This document shows positions 57,493-64,000 of a stretch of 64,000 bases of DNA, in pieces; the first letter of the stretch is position 1, and the number at the start of each line of letters is the position of its first letter. This DNA comes from Gottfriedia solisilvae (lineage in GTDB: Bacteria > Bacillota > Bacilli > Bacillales > Bacillaceae_G). The notes below the pieces were generated by a model. The model did no database searches. It saw only the letters and a program-made list of their open reading frames with translations, and was not told the DNA's origin. The DNA is taken from positions 496,001 through 560,000 of the forward strand of contig NZ_NETJ01000002.1 in NCBI RefSeq assembly GCF_002128405.1, in the 5' to 3' direction. Both the position numbers and the translations under genes were made by a program.

Positions 57493-57858
57493 ATGAAAAA
57501 GATTTTAATGGTGCTAGCTTGCACATTTCTTTTATTTGGTTGTTCAACGAAAACAAAAACTGAAAATAAAATTAGTCAAACCGTTGCAATTGTAGGCGTC
57601 ACATCAGTTAACACTATTATTTATACGGTCGATAACGATAGTACTCTAATCAAGTCTATTAAAAAAGGATTCGAAACAAAAAAATCACAAAATGGGCAAA
57701 TCGAAACACCTGATTTAAGACTAACCTTTATAAATGAGGCTGGTAATATAGAGAATTTTGAAGTGAATTACAAGCAAAGCATCTATTCGTCCAAAGGGCA
57801 TGTTTATAAACTTGATTCAAAAACAACAAGTCTACTTCAAGAGCAATTTATGAATTAA
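57493..57858 (+). CDS. Lipoprotein (121 aa)
   Basis: An ATG follows TTAGGAGGA. Signal MKKILMVLACTFLLFGC with lipobox LFGC. The mature part STLIKSIKKGFETKKSQNGQ and VNYKQSIYSSKGHVYKLDSK resembles small exported proteins that measure polymer or ligand, like the cassettes at 28778 and 36753. Unrecognised. Confidence 0.68.
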   Translation: MKKILMVLACTFLLFGCSTKTKTENKISQTVAIVGVTSVNTIIYTVDNDSTLIKSIKKGFETKKSQNGQIETPDLRLTFINEAGNIENFEVNYKQSIYSSKGHVYKLDSKTTSLLQEQFMN

Positions 57859-57889
57859 TACTGTAAATCTATATTTAATAAAATTGCTT

Positions 57890-57949
57890 AAGGCTCTAAA
57901 GAGCTGAACAATCACCTCCTATTTTACAATTGCAGTTTAGTAGAAAAGG
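57890..57949 (+). repeat. Degenerate junction with R2
   Basis: GCTCTAAAGAGC hairpin (57893-57904), then R2-like ACAATTGCAGTTTAGTAGAA at 57926-57945. R1 is no longer recognisable. Confidence 0.45.
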
Positions 57950-58003
57950 AAAAGTGTTAATAGTTCTTCTTGAATTAAGAGTTTTATCAGCTTAGGAGGG
58001 TAT

Positions 58004-58429
58004 ATGAAAAAAATATTCATTTTAACATTAATTCTAACAGTTTGCCTTATTACTTCTGCATGTGTATCAATGAATACAAGTAATAAAAGTATACAACCAA
58101 AAAAATTAGATGTTGAGCAAACATCGAAGCTGGAAAACTGGGATATTCAAGCTATCCCAAGAATGGACCATAAAAAATGGGTTTATGATACTATAATTAA
58201 GTTTAATCGAGATAAAACTGTAAATTTAACAGTATTGAACTATGATAAAACAAAAATTAGGTATGAGGATGTAAAACCTCTAATTCCTCTTAAAACGTTT
58301 GGAAGTTATGACTATGAAGAAAGTGTTTACTCTAGAAAAAATAGTCATTTATCTTTTACTCTAAAATGGAGTGAGGGTGACAAGATTTATAATGGTGTAG
58401 CTAAATTTAATGTTAAATCCCAAAATTAG
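58004..58429 (+). CDS. Lipoprotein (141 aa)
   Basis: An ATG follows TTAGGAGGG. Signal MKKIFILTLILTVCLITSAC, lipobox ITSAC. The mature domain is beta-rich (KWVYDTIIKFNRDKTVNLTV, SHLSFTLKWSEGDKIYNGVA). Function unknown. Confidence 0.68.
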   Translation: MKKIFILTLILTVCLITSACVSMNTSNKSIQPKKLDVEQTSKLENWDIQAIPRMDHKKWVYDTIIKFNRDKTVNLTVLNYDKTKIRYEDVKPLIPLKTFGSYDYEESVYSRKNSHLSFTLKWSEGDKIYNGVAKFNVKSQN

Positions 58430-58478
58430 TAAGGAATAAGTCATCATCATAAAAAAATTAAAAACGAGGCTAAAATGG

Positions 58479-58706
58479 ATGAAAATAAGCACAAAGCGCG
58501 TGATTCAAATTGGAGGGCTAGGAATTCTTCTTCTTTTTCTAGGTGTGACATGGTTTTATCCTTATTCGTTTTTTAGTCTGAAAAAGTCGGTAACATATGA
58601 ACCGTATGTTGTTGCGGTTAAAGGCTACAAAAATATGGTCAATAAGATTAAACAAACGGTTGAACCAACCGACAAAATCCAAACGAATAATGTTAAAGGT
58701 AATTAA
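58479..58706 (+). CDS. Single-pass membrane protein (75 aa)
   Basis: ATG 58479; only a weak CGAGG upstream. KISTKRVIQIGGLGILLLFL GVTWFYPYSFFSL anchor, then a basic external tail (VVAVKGYKNMVNKIKQTVEP). A second ATG at 58474 in another frame gives a poor protein. Unrecognised. Confidence 0.55.
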   Translation: MKISTKRVIQIGGLGILLLFLGVTWFYPYSFFSLKKSVTYEPYVVAVKGYKNMVNKIKQTVEPTDKIQTNNVKGN

Positions 58707-58752
58707 GCTTCATTATTGAATATTAATAATCTATAAGAAAGAGGAGATTAAT

Positions 58753-58953
58753 ATGAAACCTTTAATAGCTGTTTTGTATATTTCTTTTGGTCTAATAATT
58801 GTTACATTAACGTACTTTGAAAATTTTTCTGGTCCTAAATATATTACAGATATTGGATGGTTTCTTGTTATATTTGGTTTATTTTATCCATATTACAGTA
58901 AAGTTGTTAATTATTTTAAGTTAGAATTTAAAGAAGAGAAAAAGGATATTTAA
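58753..58953 (+). CDS. Small membrane protein (66 aa)
   Basis: An ATG follows AAAGAGGAGA. Two helices (residues 3-21 and 32-50) joined by ENFSGPKYITD, and a charged C-terminus (KEEKKDI). Unrecognised. Together with the gene at 58479 it may form a two-gene cassette. Confidence 0.62.
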   Translation: MKPLIAVLYISFGLIIVTLTYFENFSGPKYITDIGWFLVIFGLFYPYYSKVVNYFKLEFKEEKKDI

Positions 58954-58956
58954 CTT

Positions 58957-59042
58957 ATACAACTAACGAGCGCGTTAGTTCAACAACATGATCGACTGTT
59001 TAGTCGATTTTTTTATTGTGCTAACTCGTAATAAAGCTGAAT
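58957..59042 (+). repeat. attC-like cassette junction (composite)
   Basis: Core 58961-58980 with spacer GAGCGC; right box GTTCAAC; hairpin ATCGACT/AGTCGAT 58991-59008 with T-run; R2 GCTAACTCGTAATAAAGCTG 59020-59039. Confidence 0.84.
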
Positions 59043-59089
59043 AAGAAGGAATGAATAGTAATGTGTAGAAGTAAAAGAAGTAAGTGAAA

Positions 59090-59127
59090 GATAGGAGATA
59101 GTATAGATGATAGGAGATTGTATAGAT
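59090..59127 (+). repeat. 19-bp tandem duplication covering RBS and start codon
   Basis: GATAGGAGAT(A/T)GTATAGAT at 59090-59108 is repeated at 59109-59127, giving two RBS/ATG pairs. The first ATG (59107) opens a 14-codon frame; the second (59126) opens the real gene. Confidence 0.85.
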
Positions 59128-59326
59128 GATAGACTTACAAAAAGATTTTAAGTTTTTTGCATTGAGTTTAATATTTTTAGGAGGATTTTTAGGTTTTATA
59201 ATTTCGGAAATTACACAAACAACGCAAATGGGTATTTGTATATTATTAGGAATAATTTGCGGATTCTTTAGCCTTTTCACATTAACTATTTATAATAAAT
59301 GGTTTGATAATAATGCCCAAAAATAA
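59126..59326 (+). CDS. Small membrane protein (66 aa)
   Basis: ATG 59126 with AGGAGA 10 nt upstream, from the second copy of a 19-bp tandem duplication. MIDLQKDFKFFALSLIFLGG then two helices (residues 9-27 and 35-55). Unrecognised. Confidence 0.63.
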   Translation: MIDLQKDFKFFALSLIFLGGFLGFIISEITQTTQMGICILLGIICGFFSLFTLTIYNKWFDNNAQK

Positions 59327-59354
59327 TTTTACTTAAACTTGTTTCCATTTTACT

Positions 59355-59437
59355 ATGCAACTAACGAGCGCGGTAGTTGCAGTTACGAGTCGCAAATGCG
59401 GCTTTTTTTATTTAAAAAACTGGCAGAATAGTTGAAC
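59355..59437 (+). repeat. attC-like cassette junction (composite)
   Basis: Core 59359-59378 (spacer GAGCGC, right arm GGTAGTT); hairpin GAGTCGCA/TGCGGCTT 59387-59404 with seven T's; R2 AACTGGCAGAATAGTTGAAC 59418-59437. Confidence 0.84.
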
Positions 59438-59634
59438 AAGGATTTAAATAAGTTTTGAAGAATTGTAAAGTATAGGACAGATTGAGCTTCACAAGGTATT
59501 CGAATAGACAAATAAGCCGAACATCGGATAACAATGATTCAATTGAAGTGTTCTATTCATTCATAACGCTAGGATTGCTATCATAGAAGAATGAACGAAC
59601 TTGACAGTACCAAACAAGGACAAGGAGTGAAGTT

Positions 59635-60303
59635 ATGAAATTTCTGCTTACATCTGGAGGCATCAATAACAAAAGCATACTCGATGCGCTGGTTGACATG
59701 CTGGGCAAGCCAATTGCTGACTCCAACGCCCTTTGCATCCCCACTGCGATGTATGGACACCCATGGGTTGGCCCTGGCGTCAAAGCCTGGCAGTTCATCA
59801 GTGGGAAAGAGGAGAATCCCATGGTCAGCCTCGGTTGGAAGTCAGTCGGCGTGTTGGAGCTCACAGCACTGCCAAGTATCGACGAAAACCGCTGGAAACC
59901 ACTGGTTCAGGAGACAGATGTACTGCTGGTGTCAGGCGGCGACGCCCTTTACCTGTGCCACTGGATGCGTCAATCCGGGCTGGCAGACCTTTTACCGTCA
60001 CTGAACTCAGTCTATGTGGGAATGAGTGCTGGGAGCATGGTGATGGCACCTAACATAGGGGAATACTTCGTTGGTTGGACTCCACCAGAGGGTGGTGATG
60101 AAACACTGAGACTGGTTGATTTTTCAATCTTTCCGCACCTGGATCACGAGATGCTGCCGGGAAATACCATTGCTACCGCAGAGAGATGGGCAGCCGAGAT
60201 GCAGGGGCCAGCGTATGCAATTGACGATCAAACCGCCATCAAAGTAATCGACGGAGAGGTTGAAGTTGTCTCCGAAGGGCATTGGAAACTGTTTTCGCCC
60301 TGA
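59635..60303 (+). CDS. Peptidase E / S51-type hydrolase, class I glutamine amidotransferase-like (222 aa)
   Basis: An ATG follows AAGGAGTG. MKFLLTSGGINNKSILDALV, VLLVSGGDALYLCHWM, YVGMSAGSMVMAPNIG (nucleophilic Ser in the G.SAGS elbow), FPHLDHEMLPGN. Peptidase E cleaves Asp-X dipeptides; close relatives include cyanophycinase. G+C is far above its neighbours, so a different donor is likely. The leader 59438-59634 holds no ORF. Confidence 0.88.
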   Translation: MKFLLTSGGINNKSILDALVDMLGKPIADSNALCIPTAMYGHPWVGPGVKAWQFISGKEENPMVSLGWKSVGVLELTALPSIDENRWKPLVQETDVLLVSGGDALYLCHWMRQSGLADLLPSLNSVYVGMSAGSMVMAPNIGEYFVGWTPPEGGDETLRLVDFSIFPHLDHEMLPGNTIATAERWAAEMQGPAYAIDDQTAIKVIDGEVEVVSEGHWKLFSP

Positions 60304-60353
60304 TACTACTCCTCAGGAAACTGTTGCTAAATTAATATTGAAATAGATTGAAG

Positions 60354-60381
60354 CTCATTCTAACTTAAGTTAGGATGGGTT
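60354..60381 (+). terminator. Terminator of the peptidase gene
   Basis: TCTAACTTAAGTTAGGA palindrome flanked by CATT/ATGG, then TTTTATT. It precedes the junction repeat. Confidence 0.65.
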
Positions 60382-60402
60382 TTATTAAGAAGTCATATCC
60401 TA

Positions 60403-60430
60403 ATGCAACTAACGATCGCTTTAGTTGTAT
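60403..60430 (+). repeat. attC-like cassette junction (short)
   Basis: Core 60407-60426 (spacer GATCGC, right arm TTTAGTT), left box ATGCAAC. Confidence 0.8.
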
Positions 60431-60505
60431 AAGAGAGTTATTATTTTTATACAGTCGAATATTAGCCTAGAACCATAATTAACTATTCCGATGAGGAGGA
60501 TTTTT

Positions 60506-61015
60506 GTGCGTCCACGACCATTATTTATTGAAAATCCAGAGCATGCTAGGTATGTTAGTCTTGTGCCAGATGGAGATATTGAGGAAATACTTAGTAAGCA
60601 ACGAACTAAGACCATTACCCTCTTAAGCAGCGTATCAGAGGAGTCAGCAAGGAAGGCGTACGCACCAGGGAAATGGACTTTAAAAGAAGTGATTGGGCAT
60701 ATGACCGACTCGGAACGTGTGATGTCGTATCGAATGCTTGCCATTGCACGAAATGAAAGTGCACCACTCCCAGCAATGGATCAGGATCAATACGTTTCTA
60801 CGGCAAACTTCAACAAATTATCCTGGGAGCAGTTACTAGCTGGTTTAGACACGGTACGCTCCAACACGTTAAGCCTTATTTCAACCATTGATGATGTAGC
60901 GTGGGTTCGTAATGGAACTGTAATGAACAGCCCAGTTTCGATAGGTACCATTGCATATGGCATTGCCGGGCACGAGTTACACCATATGAAAGTGATTAGT
61001 GATAAATACTTATAA
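60506..61015 (+). CDS. DinB superfamily protein (169 aa)
   Basis: GTG 60506 follows GAGGAGG at 60493-60499. PGKWTLKEVIGHMTDSERVM, then GIAGHELHHMKVI: the histidine-containing helices (H...D, H.LHH) of DinB/DfsB metal-binding bundles. DinB-like proteins often act as thiol-dependent transferases (BstA/YfiT group). No substrate can be predicted. Copy intact. Confidence 0.85.
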   Translation: MRPRPLFIENPEHARYVSLVPDGDIEEILSKQRTKTITLLSSVSEESARKAYAPGKWTLKEVIGHMTDSERVMSYRMLAIARNESAPLPAMDQDQYVSTANFNKLSWEQLLAGLDTVRSNTLSLISTIDDVAWVRNGTVMNSPVSIGTIAYGIAGHELHHMKVISDKYL

Positions 61016-61031
61016 GTCTTTTTCTATTAAT

Positions 61032-61077
61032 GAAAAAACCTAATTTCTCATTTAATGCTGAAAAATTAGGTTTTTTA
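61032..61077. terminator. Terminator of the DinB-like gene
   Basis: AAAAAACCTAATTT/AAATTAGGTTTTTT stem, symmetrical A/T runs. Confidence 0.8.
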
Positions 61078-61175
61078 ATATTGAAACTTCCTTAACGTTG
61101 TAAATCTGCATTTTACTGACGCTACCCCTTATAGCGAATTTACTATACTTTCAATCAGAACTAAGGAGATAATTT

Positions 61176-61374
61176 ATGTTGGATTTAGATAAAACAAGAG
61201 AAAAAATCATTGCCTTAGATGAGTCAGATGCTAAAAAACATTGAAATGATGACCGCCGCTTATTTGGAAATGGCAAAAGAAGGAAAAGGTGACTTTACAA
61301 GCGATAAAAGTGTAGATGAACTAGTAAAGATATTAAATAATATCCCGAGACCAGATGTACTAAAAGAGATGTAA
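61176..61374 (+). pseudogene. Small helical protein gene with a frameshift
   Basis: ATG 61176 with CTAAGGAGA gives MLDLDKTREKIIALDESDAK K, then a stop at 61242. One base later the frame continues IEMMTAAYLEMAKEGKGDFT to VLKEM stop at 61372-61374. The break is at a run of six A's (61233-61238), consistent with insertion of one A. Joined length about 65 aa; function unknown. Confidence 0.65.
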
Positions 61375-61410
61375 AAGAAAAAGCAACAAGTGAATTAAAT
61401 AAAACTTCTT

Positions 61411-61463
61411 ATTCAACTAACGAGCGCGTTAGTTAAATAACATTAAAGTCGCATTTGCGACTT
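61411..61463 (+). repeat. attC-like junction with terminator; last one of the array
   Basis: Core 61415-61434 with spacer GAGCGC, left box ATTCAAC; hairpin AAGTCGCA/TGCGACTT 61446-61463 with T-run. No repeat is found downstream of this point. Confidence 0.85.
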
Positions 61464-61599
61464 TTTTAATGGAAATAAGAAGATATTCATAAATATAGAG
61501 AGAATAATTAAATACTTGTAAAATAGTATAGTCCAAATGGATAAGTCATCATATAATATTAAAGTGTTTATATACGAAAAAGTGAGGTGGAACATTTTT

Positions 61600-61710
61600 A
61601 TGGGTAGTCCCAGTATAAGTGAGTCGGATAATTTACCGACATCAGAGGAAGTCATACAATTGAATATCCAAGTCGGATTACACTATAAAAATGTAGTCCG
61701 ACTTCTATAA
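61600..61710 (+). CDS. Possible leader peptide or small protein (36 aa)
   Basis: ATG 61600 with GTGAGGTGG about 9 nt upstream. MGSPSISESDNLPTSEEVIQ LNIQVGLHYKNVVRLL stop. It overlaps two RNA stems, GTCGG/CCGAC (61623-61639) and AAGTCGGATTACA/TGTAGTCCGACTT (61670-61706), directly upstream of the DUF1003 gene. Could be a leader peptide or the ORF may be an accident of a structured leader. Confidence 0.4.
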   Translation: MGSPSISESDNLPTSEEVIQLNIQVGLHYKNVVRLL

Positions 61711-61754
61711 GATTTTGAAACATGGCTTCCTCTAAAAAAGAGGAGGTTGGAAAA

Positions 61755-62297
61755 ATGGTACAAAACATTTGGAAACAAATTAATTTTAAAAAACAAATTG
61801 AGAAACCCCATAAAATACAGGGTTTTGATATTGATTTAAACCAAGAAAATTTATCACGTATTGACCGACTTGTGGACCGTTATGAATCAGAGATCCTGCA
61901 ACATCTGAATAGTGATTATAAACAATCAACAAAGTTGTCAGATAAGATCGCAGATAAAATTGCCCAATTCGGAGGTAGTTGGAAGTTTATTATTTGGTTT
62001 AGTTGCACACTTGCTGCCTGGATGATTTGGAATAGCTTATCTATCACGAAAGCTTTTCATTTTGACTCTGCGCCTTTTATCTTGTTGAACTTATGTCTAT
62101 CTTTTATTGCAGCTTTTCAAGCACCAGTTATTATGATGAGTCAAAATCGTCAAGCAGTACGAGATAAGCATGAATCTGTAATAGACTTTGCAATAAATTA
62201 TAAAGCAGAGCAAGAGATTGATGACATGCAAAGTCGACTACACAATATTGAAAATCAATTAACAGAGATTAGAGAATTACTTAAGCAAAAAATTTAA
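61755..62297 (+). CDS. DUF1003 membrane protein (180 aa)
   Basis: ATG 61755 follows GAGGAGG at 61740-61746; the longer reading frame from 61722 includes that RBS. KIADKIAQFGGSWKFIIWFS, then two helices and PVIMMSQNRQAVRDKHESVI DFAINYKAEQEI, the DUF1003 signature. C-terminal coiled coil (QSRLHNIENQLTEIRELLKQ). Homologues are linked to cation transport or CorA-like contexts, but the role is unknown. Confidence 0.85.
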   Translation: MVQNIWKQINFKKQIEKPHKIQGFDIDLNQENLSRIDRLVDRYESEILQHLNSDYKQSTKLSDKIADKIAQFGGSWKFIIWFSCTLAAWMIWNSLSITKAFHFDSAPFILLNLCLSFIAAFQAPVIMMSQNRQAVRDKHESVIDFAINYKAEQEIDDMQSRLHNIENQLTEIRELLKQKI

Positions 62298-62310
62298 TGA
62301 TACTGATATA

Positions 62311-62347
62311 AAAGGATCTTCATTACAATTGAGAAGATCCTTTTTAT
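62311..62347. terminator. Terminator of the DUF1003 gene
   Basis: AAAGGATCTTC/GAAGATCCTTT stem 62311-62343 with TTTTT. Confidence 0.8.
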
Positions 62348-62437
62348 TTATCACCGTAAGAATAAATAAATATATGATTTCATTGCGTTTCTTCTTTTTG
62401 TATTACTTCATTAATCAAGTTTTCCTACCATAAATGT

Positions 62438-62977
62438 TTAAGTTTCTGGAATAATAGTAATGGCAATTGTTCGAACAGGGTCATCTATTTCTTTGTTCGT
62501 GGCATTGTAGTATTTGGTCATTAATTCATTTAATTCGTTTTGAAACTGTAAAAAAAGTTCTTCATTAATCTTTAATTCGACTACAGAAAAAGTAGCACGA
62601 TCCTCTTGGTGGTTTTGTTCCTCTAATTTTTTTAGATAGTTTTGGTATTGAGTCATGAGTAACAACTGATAAGAGGATATATAGTTTAATTTTTCCTCAA
62701 TAGAAGCTTCTTTCCACTCATCTTCATCAAGTCTTGCTTCTTCTTCATTTAAAACGTAATATTTTTCGGAAACTGATTTGACCTTTTTTTCTTTAATTAC
62801 CCGAATAATATTAGAATCCACCATAATTTGTATATGCCTATATAGAGTTGCTTGAGGTACATCTTTAATGATTTTAATCATCTCTAATGGTGTTAGACCA
62901 TTCTCTTTATTTCTCATTAACGCTTGGCAGATTTTCATTCTTACCGGATGCATTATAATTTCGGTTTTATTACTCAT
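62438..62977 (-). CDS. ArsR-like winged-helix regulator (179 aa)
   Basis: An ATG with AAGGTGA upstream on the minus strand. MHPVRMKICQALMRNKENGL TPLEMIKIIKDVPQATLYRHI is an HTH_20/ArsR-type DNA-binding domain (VPQATLYRH recognition helix). The C-terminal half is helical and may bind a ligand or dimerise. Divergent from the PLDc_N/ABC genes, which it probably controls. Confidence 0.82.
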   Translation of the reverse strand: MSNKTEIIMHPVRMKICQALMRNKENGLTPLEMIKIIKDVPQATLYRHIQIMVDSNIIRVIKEKKVKSVSEKYYVLNEEEARLDEDEWKEASIEEKLNYISSYQLLLMTQYQNYLKKLEEQNHQEDRATFSVVELKINEELFLQFQNELNELMTKYYNATNKEIDDPVRTIAITIIPET

Positions 62978-63007
62978 AGTATCACCTTATTCACTGATTA
63001 ACTTTAA

Positions 63008-63030
63008 TTCTCATTATAAAGAATGAGAAC
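63008..63030. promoter_or_regulatory. Palindromic operator candidate 1
   Basis: TTCTCATT...AATGAGAA inverted repeat in the divergent promoter region, near the start of the minus-strand regulator. Confidence 0.55.
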
Positions 63031-63056
63031 AATAGTTGCAACATACCATCAATTAT

Positions 63057-63082
63057 ATTATCATTATCAATAATGAGAATGA
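63057..63082. promoter_or_regulatory. Operator candidate 2
   Basis: TATCATTATCAATAATGAGA is an imperfect palindrome that resembles site 1 (AATGAGAA) and also superficially a Fur box. Lies before the PLDc_N gene. Confidence 0.5.
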
Positions 63083-63109
63083 AGTACTCAAATAGGGGGA
63101 ATGGTGAAA

Positions 63110-63349
63110 ATGAAGCTACACTATGGGTTTGATGATCTAAAAGATTTTAATTTTATGGCTTATTTACCAATTATATTGCCAGTTATTGTAGTATCGGGGG
63201 TATTAATTTTAATTGCATTAATTGATTTGTACCGACATAGAAAAATGAGAGAAAATGTGGTCTTATGGGCGATTATTATTTTATTTGCGAATACAATAGG
63301 ATCTATTCTGTACTTTGTATTGGGGAGAAAGGATAGTGAGAGATTGTGA
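63110..63349 (+). CDS. PLDc_N-domain membrane protein, YxlE-like (79 aa)
   Basis: ATG 63110 is chosen over 63101/63104 because AGGGGGA at 63094-63100 needs spacing. Two helices with LIDLYRHRKM between them and FANTIGSILYFVLGRKD at the end, the PLDc_N signature. In B. subtilis yxlE sits with the ABC genes yxlFG behind sigY. The stop overlaps the next start. Confidence 0.82.
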   Translation: MKLHYGFDDLKDFNFMAYLPIILPVIVVSGVLILIALIDLYRHRKMRENVVLWAIIILFANTIGSILYFVLGRKDSERL

Positions 63350-64000
63350 AATTGGAAATCAGAAATGTAACAAAAACATATAAAGAGAAAATTGCTGTCA
63401 ATAATTTCTCAATGGAACTACAATCGGGAGAATGTGTTGGATTAATCGGACCGAATGGAGCAGGGAAGTCCACAATAATTAAAGTGATTTCAGACATAAT
63501 CAATGCTAACTCAGGTGAAGTATTGTTGAACGGTAATAAAATATCGCAAATGAAAAGGGAAATAGGATACTTACCACAATACCCTAACTTTTTTAATTGG
63601 ATGACCGCGAAAGAAACCCTTGCTTTTATGGGGGAACTTTCTGGGATTCCAAAAGAAGAATTAGTAAAATCGATACCGGAAATTTTGATAAAGGTAGGAC
63701 TAAAAGGTGAAGAAAATTCAAAAGTTGGCACTTTTTCCGGTGGAATGAAACAACGACTTGGTATTGCTCAGGCACTACTTCATAAGCCTTCATTTATAGT
63801 CATGGATGAACCAGTATCTGCATTAGATCCAATCGGGCGAAGAGAAGTGTTAAACCTTATTGAAGAAATAAAAAAGGATACAACAATTTTATTATCGACT
63901 CATATATTGAGCGATGCAGAAGAATTATGTGAACGATTTGTAGTGATTAAGAATGGAACAAAAATAGAAGATACAACGATTACGGAACTATTAAATCGTA
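63346..64000 (+). CDS. ABC transporter ATP-binding protein, YxlF-like (partial, 218 codons)
   Basis: GTG start overlaps the preceding stop by 4 bases (GTGA). Walker A GLIGPNGAGKSTIIK, Q-loop YLPQYPNFF, signature TFSGGMKQRLGIAQALLHKP, Walker B FIVMDEPVSALDP and the STHILSDAEEL H-loop. The gene runs off the right edge; a permease gene would be expected to follow. Together with the PLDc_N protein it matches the YxlE-YxlF arrangement. Confidence 0.9.
   Translation, partial: MKLEIRNVTKTYKEKIAVNNFSMELQSGECVGLIGPNGAGKSTIIKVISDIINANSGEVLLNGNKISQMKREIGYLPQYPNFFNWMTAKETLAFMGELSGIPKEELVKSIPEILIKVGLKGEENSKVGTFSGGMKQRLGIAQALLHKPSFIVMDEPVSALDPIGRREVLNLIEEIKKDTTILLSTHILSDAEELCERFVVIKNGTKIEDTTITELLNR

Noticed and set aside
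61600-61754. Known riboswitch (M-box or yybP-ykoY)
   Set aside because: None of the conserved core strings I know from these classes are present; only simple stems were found.

Overview
The window is low-GC Gram-positive DNA, most likely from a spore-forming Bacillaceae member. Support for this: AGGAGG-type ribosome binding sites throughout, frequent TTG and GTG starts, lipoproteins with LxGC lipoboxes, a CwlJ/SleB-type cell wall hydrolase, a DUF421 (YetF-like) protein, AbrB-type regulators and YxlE/YxlF-like genes. Genus and species cannot be fixed from the sequence alone.

The dominant feature, from position 20 to about 61,460, is a gene-cassette array. I count 63 copies of a short inverted repeat, consensus AACTAACTGGCGCGTTAGTT, all in the same orientation, almost always directly 3' of one small gene (exceptionally two). 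The outer edges read (A/G)TTCAAC on the left and GTTGAAC on the right, which fits the integron boxes RYYYAAC and GTTRRRY. About two thirds of the junctions are composite: left repeat (R1), a hairpin followed by a T-run, then a diverged second repeat (R2, around TGGCAGTTTAGTTGAAC). R1 and R2 can pair around the hairpin, which is the layout of an integron attC site. Here the variable hairpin would double as the terminator of the cassette gene, and an extended -10 promoter (TGnTATAAT) often follows R2. The array therefore looks like an attC cluster without a visible integrase (CALIN-like), with self-expressed cassettes. No recombinase other than an IS3 transposase lies in the window.

The cargo is mostly small, unrelated, single-gene cassettes: lipoproteins, membrane microproteins down to 31 aa, orphan immunity-type proteins (SMI1/KNR4, MafI-like, SdpI-like), possible drug or small-molecule modifiers (APH-like kinase, two nucleotidyltransferases, erythromycin esterase, GrpB, truncated GNAT and NUDIX), a pentapeptide repeat protein, paired DUF3916 and zinc-ribbon paralogues, and many unknowns. 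Several cassettes are richer in G+C than their neighbours (SET protein, P-loop kinase, peptidase E, DUF6326), suggesting different donors. Broken genes and degenerate sites are common.

Longer blocks interrupt the array: an LVIVD beta-propeller protein (4.7-6.1 kb), a saccharopine dehydrogenase-like and a SET gene (21.2-23.3 kb), an erythromycin esterase plus a sensor protein and a fused histidine kinase/response regulator (23.9-27.9 kb), a 1085-aa Big2-repeat surface protein (41.9-45.2 kb), an IS3-family element (51.05-52.44 kb), an exopolysaccharide synthase/deacetylase pair (52.9-55.1 kb) and a CwlJ-like gene (56.2-56.7 kb). After 61.5 kb the repeats stop and ordinary-looking genes follow: DUF1003 protein, HTH regulator, and a divergent PLDc_N/ABC ATPase operon that runs off the end.
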